A stretch of 64,000 nt of DNA, taken from positions 91,611 through 155,610 of the forward strand of contig JAKLET010000004.1 in the NCBI GenBank assembly GCA_022711595.1, written 5' to 3'. This document shows positions 60,624-64,000 of this stretch, piece after piece; within the stretch, counting starts at the first letter, position 1; every line of letters begins with the position of its first letter. Source of the stretch: Deltaproteobacteria bacterium (lineage in GTDB: Bacteria; Desulfobacterota; Syntrophorhabdia; Syntrophorhabdales; Syntrophorhabdaceae). The notes beneath the pieces are model-generated. The model saw only the letters and a program-made list of their open reading frames with translations. It did no database searches and had not been told where the DNA came from. Position numbers and translations under genes: made by a program.

Positions 60624-62281
60624 TTTGGCGATCCTTCTTCCGGTTCCTCAACGGGTTTGTTGAAGTAGAATATCGAGGACAGTATGAAGGCGTGGTACAG
60701 GCACCAGAAGACATTTACGAGTATCCCGCCGAGGGGTTCCCGTTCGTATATGAGCCTGTTGGCTCCCCATACGGCCGCCGAAAAGCATATGACGAACATC
60801 GAAAGCTGTACCCACATGGCCCGTAAGGGAAGGGCCCTGCTCATCCCCTTGGGTGTGATGCCGAAAGTTCCTTTGAAACCAAGGAGAGCGAGGATGCTTG
60901 CCTTCATGAAGACGGGAAAGGTTATGAAAGTGAGGAGCTGCCCTGTCATGAGGTCCTTTATGGTGTAGCTGCGTTGTCTCAGCGTCCAGTAGAATGTTGT
61001 GAGAGTGATAACGATATAAGGGACAAAGACAAGGAAGTAAAATTCAGGCCTGGCAAAATAGATAGGTATGTTGAAAAAAAGATAGATGGGAGGACATATC
61101 ATCATGATGAAAAAAACGAATCCGATGAAATACCATGTGCTCGACAGGAAATACTCCCACCACTGCAGGAGCGTCAGCGCCCGGGGCCTGCGAAGAAATG
61201 TCGTTATCACCTTTCTCAAGAGCCCGATGGTTCCCAGGGACCACCTGAACTGCTGTTTAAAATAGCCGCCGAGGTCTTCCGGCCCCATCTGGAAGGTGCG
61301 CACCCTGTTTATATATGTTGTTTTCCACTTCTTCAGGTGGAACTGAAGAGATGTCGCAAAATCCTCCGTGACGGATGACTCGTCGAAACCCCCAACGCTT
61401 TGCAGGGCACCGCGCCTGAAGAGGACATTGGTGCCGCAGCAGAAGGTGGCGTCCTTTGACGCCTTGCCCTCGCATATGTATTCATAGAAGACTGTCTGCT
61501 GAAGGCCTGCCGCGCGGGCAATACGGTTGAGGTCGAAATTGATGTAATATTGAGGGGTCTGGATGAAAGCGAGCTCAGGGCTTTCCTCCATCCTTGCCAC
61601 CAGGGGCTCCAGAAAATCAGGAAATGGGTTCGAGTCTGCGTCGAAGACGACCATGTATTTTTCGGTATCTGTTTTTACTGTTTTTGAAAAATTGTAAAAA
61701 CTGAATCCCTCCTTCATCTCTCCGTTGAGAAAATCCATGAAATCATTGATGATGCCAGCCTTAGCCCCGTGCCACTTCCTGCGGAACAGGCCGATTCCGA
61801 CATACCTGCACAGGTCCTCGATGGATTTTTTGTATGTTTCCATGTTTTCGGAAGTGTCCCACTGAACATCATAACGTGTGTCGTCCAGAAAATAGATGTA
61901 CTTGTTGGGGTAGGAAAGGTTGTAAAAGGTGATGAGCGAGTTCTTTACGACCTCAATGGGCTCTTTGTATGAGGGCATCACCACGGCGACGGCCGGGTAG
62001 CAAGGAAGAGGTTCGGCGGGGATCTCTTTCCTGGAGAATTCCCCGCGTGTCCATGCCACCGAGAAGATCTCCAGGAAATAACCTATCCCGTGTACCAGGA
62101 TGAATGTTTCCGCCATGAGGAGAAAAAGGGCAATGGTCTTTTCGTACCATGCATAGTCGGTGAAGAGGAAGAGAATGACCCTTGTGATGAGGTAAACCGC
62201 GGCGACGATCATGGCGAGAACGGGCAATCCCATGATGAAAACTGCCCTGGAGGGCGAAATTAATGGTCTTTTCCCAGTCAT
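60620..62281 (-). CDS. cellulose-synthase-like processive GT2
   Basis: 553 residues. Two or three N-terminal helices, a cytoplasmic GT-A domain with VVMPSYKEP, the first acidic site LDDTRYDVQ (133-134), DADS (214-216), the base TEDFATS (305-307), and QQFRWSLG (QxxRW at 343-347), then four or more C-terminal helices. This is the layout of BcsA-type synthases that polymerise and export a beta-glycan. There is no PilZ domain at the C terminus, so c-di-GMP control, if any, would be in trans. The start is one base from the OMP-like gene stop. Confidence 0.88.
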   Translation of the reverse strand: MTGKRPLISPSRAVFIMGLPVLAMIVAAVYLITRVILFLFTDYAWYEKTIALFLLMAETFILVHGIGYFLEIFSVAWTRGEFSRKEIPAEPLPCYPAVAVVMPSYKEPIEVVKNSLITFYNLSYPNKYIYFLDDTRYDVQWDTSENMETYKKSIEDLCRYVGIGLFRRKWHGAKAGIINDFMDFLNGEMKEGFSFYNFSKTVKTDTEKYMVVFDADSNPFPDFLEPLVARMEESPELAFIQTPQYYINFDLNRIARAAGLQQTVFYEYICEGKASKDATFCCGTNVLFRRGALQSVGGFDESSVTEDFATSLQFHLKKWKTTYINRVRTFQMGPEDLGGYFKQQFRWSLGTIGLLRKVITTFLRRPRALTLLQWWEYFLSSTWYFIGFVFFIMMICPPIYLFFNIPIYFARPEFYFLVFVPYIVITLTTFYWTLRQRSYTIKDLMTGQLLTFITFPVFMKASILALLGFKGTFGITPKGMSRALPLRAMWVQLSMFVICFSAAVWGANRLIYEREPLGGILVNVFWCLYHAFILSSIFYFNKPVEEPEEGSPK

Positions 62282-62282
62282 G

Positions 62283-64000
62283 TCAGAACCGGTACCTCAA
62301 AAGGGCCCATGCCCCGGTGGCGTTCCATTCCGGTGAGCTGTGGACCATGCCTTTTATGCCGAGCGCCCAGTGTTTTTTGAACTCATAGTTCCATTCCCCC
62401 TCGATCTTTGCGTAGGGGTTGTCTTCAGAATCGGTGCCGAAGGATGTCTTGATGTCATAGTAATGCTGTTCTGCGCCGCATATAAAGAGCTTTGACAGAT
62501 CATGGCGCCATTCGAGAATAATGCTGCCCGCAGAATAACCCCGGGGTGCCCAGTAGGGGTGGATGATATCGGTCAGAAATCCGTTCCGGTAGATATATTC
62601 GTTGTCATGGCGGGTATTGCGAAGCTCGCCGGAAAGCGTTACCTTGAATATCCTCGGGTGGTCGGTGAAGGCATATCCCGCCGACAGCCCCAGGTAGCTG
62701 CCGCTGTTGGAATCGGTGTAATTGATGTACTCGGCTTTTCCGCTGATCACAAGCCTCCTGGTTATGTTGCTTTGGAAACCGCCCCAGATACGGTCTGCCT
62801 GCAGGCGCTGGTCCAGGCCGAAATAGTTGTAAAGCTCGTCGGTGCGGGCATAGCCTGCACCAAGGCTGAACAAGTCAAAAACATTGAACCACAATGTGCC
62901 GTAACCGGTGTTCGTTGTACCGAGATCGCCGCTGTCGTATTTTTTATGCGTCCATGAGGCCTCGCCCTTCACGAATGGATTGAAAACACCGGAGAAACCA
63001 AGGGAAAATCCGTTCGCGCCATATGTCCTGTTGGTATAGTCGGGGTGCTCGAGCCACCGGTGGCCTTTGAGGGTCATATGGTACTGGCAGGCGATGGGAA
63101 GATCAAAGGCAAGGTCGAATCGGTTGCGCGTGATACGGGCAAGGTCTCCCCTGCCTTCTTCGTTCCAGTACGAGTAATCGAAGCGCATTGACGGGTTGCC
63201 GCGGTCATTGAGCCTTTCGAGGGCATCACCGGCGAGACCGTGAAGAGGGTCGATATTGAGTAGTTTCTCATATGTTTTCTTTTCGCTTCCGCATAATCCC
63301 AGCGCACACAGGGCCTGGGCACGGTCGAAGATTGCCTCCTCGTTGCCGGGATATTCATCGAGAAGGGCATCGTAAAGGGGCAATGACCGCGCGTACTGCC
63401 CGTTATATGCGAGCCGTTTCGCTTCTTTCTCAAGGTAGAATGATCTTTTGATCCGCCGATCGGGGCCGAGATCGTTCATTGCCGCATCATATGCGGCAAA
63501 AGACAGCCCGGGCATTTTACCCCACATCGCTGTTCGGGCCATTTCCCTGCGGGGCACGGGGTCGGCAGGGTTGAGGCCGACGATCCTGCGATAGACAGCT
63601 ATTGACTCGTCGTAGCGTTTTGACCACCCGAGCACTCTTGCGAGGCCCATGAGGATCTTGACGTTGTCGGGGAAATCATCCGAGAGCTTTCGGTAAAGCG
63701 CTATCGATCCGTCATAGCGTTTGCCGATGGCGAGAGCTTCGGCAAGTCCGATGGACGCCGGGAAGTATTCGGGATCTATTCGCAGCGCCCCTTCATAGCA
63801 GGTGATGGCCTCATCGAAGAGGCCCTGATCGAGATAAAGTCCGGCCCATTGGACAAGACCGTCGGGTGATTGAGCTTTTTCATCGATGAGAGATGACAGG
63901 AAGGTCCTGGACCTGACCTCAATGGGCCATTTTTCGTAGAACATCGCCGGTATATCGCCGGGGCTCTCTTTCCGGGCTTTTTCAAAATACTCGCGAGCTT
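62283..64000 (-). CDS. TPR protein with C-terminal outer-membrane beta-barrel (partial)
   Basis: The reading frame is open through the right edge, so the true N terminus lies outside; the last 571 codons are visible. TPR repeats (units such as GLFDEAITCYEGALRIDPEY and LGWSKRYDESIAVYRRIVGL) run through about the first half. The rest has alternating aromatic strands and ends in LLRYRF, a C-terminal aromatic typical of outer-membrane barrels (YaiO/BcsC-type). It probably forms the outer-membrane export part for the GT2 polymer, with the TPRs in the periplasm. No signal peptide is seen because the start is missing. Confidence 0.85.
   Translation of the reverse strand, partial: AREYFEKARKESPGDIPAMFYEKWPIEVRSRTFLSSLIDEKAQSPDGLVQWAGLYLDQGLFDEAITCYEGALRIDPEYFPASIGLAEALAIGKRYDGSIALYRKLSDDFPDNVKILMGLARVLGWSKRYDESIAVYRRIVGLNPADPVPRREMARTAMWGKMPGLSFAAYDAAMNDLGPDRRIKRSFYLEKEAKRLAYNGQYARSLPLYDALLDEYPGNEEAIFDRAQALCALGLCGSEKKTYEKLLNIDPLHGLAGDALERLNDRGNPSMRFDYSYWNEEGRGDLARITRNRFDLAFDLPIACQYHMTLKGHRWLEHPDYTNRTYGANGFSLGFSGVFNPFVKGEASWTHKKYDSGDLGTTNTGYGTLWFNVFDLFSLGAGYARTDELYNYFGLDQRLQADRIWGGFQSNITRRLVISGKAEYINYTDSNSGSYLGLSAGYAFTDHPRIFKVTLSGELRNTRHDNEYIYRNGFLTDIIHPYWAPRGYSAGSIILEWRHDLSKLFICGAEQHYYDIKTSFGTDSEDNPYAKIEGEWNYEFKKHWALGIKGMVHSSPEWNATGAWALLRYRF

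Overview
The window looks like chromosomal DNA of a Gram-negative, probably anaerobic bacterium. Features that suggest this are a very long O-antigen/exopolysaccharide locus, a periplasm-sensing hybrid kinase, an outer-membrane beta-barrel protein, several cobalamin-binding radical-SAM enzymes and an Fe-S type PurF. The mix (RsbU/V/W-like switch, PilZ, eukaryote-type UDPGP pyrophosphorylase, REP palindromes) is what I would expect in a deltaproteobacterial/Desulfobacterota genome, but no 16S or tRNA gene is present to prove it. No CRISPR array, transposase, integrase or phage gene was seen.

Region 1 (1-14.6 kb, all +): a sugar-modification and nucleotide-sugar block. It holds the end of a HisC-like aminotransferase, two SAM methyltransferases, a B12 radical-SAM protein, a short-chain dehydrogenase, a D-2-hydroxyacid dehydrogenase, a cyclase-fold hydrolase, a HAD phosphatase and a GT-B-like protein. 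A CDP-6-deoxyhexose pathway follows (rfbF, rfbG, RmlC-like, RmlD-like), then two glycosyltransferases and a DUF218 protein.

Region 2 (14.9-31.9 kb, +): membrane assembly. It has a GT39-like/MurJ-like fusion, a first phosphoglycosyl transferase with a PglD-like acetyltransferase, a deacetylase/GNAT pair and another GT39. It also carries two of three copies of an unrecognised polytopic membrane protein, a Wzy/WaaL-like protein, a GT4 and a Wzx-Wzy-like fusion.

Region 3 (32-45.8 kb, +): two more B12 radical-SAM proteins, a CapE/RmlD/WecB set that fits UDP-L-QuiNAc or L-RhaNAc synthesis, a WbuB-like transferase, and a WbpV-PGT-WbpM module fitting UDP-D-QuiNAc priming. The essential GTPase engB and the third copy of the membrane protein close it. 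Copies two and three share an 828-bp block that I read as identical, in direct orientation, 17.6 kb apart.

Region 4 (45.9-56.5 kb): housekeeping and signalling. purF-pyrE (-), recG and pyk (+), a UDPGP-family pyrophosphorylase (-), an RsbU/RsbV/RsbW-like set (-) and a PilZ protein (+).

Region 5 (56.5-64 kb, -): a tightly packed operon read from the right edge: TPR/outer-membrane barrel protein, cellulose-synthase-like GT2, GH26-like secreted hydrolase, hybrid histidine kinase and HPt protein. It looks like a second, signal-linked exopolysaccharide system.

Spacers carry two kinds of repeat. One is REP-like GC-rich palindromes. The other is a striking set of short degenerate words repeated with a fixed period of 7, 8 or 9 bases. 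These often form imperfect hairpins at gene ends and fill all three convergent gene junctions.
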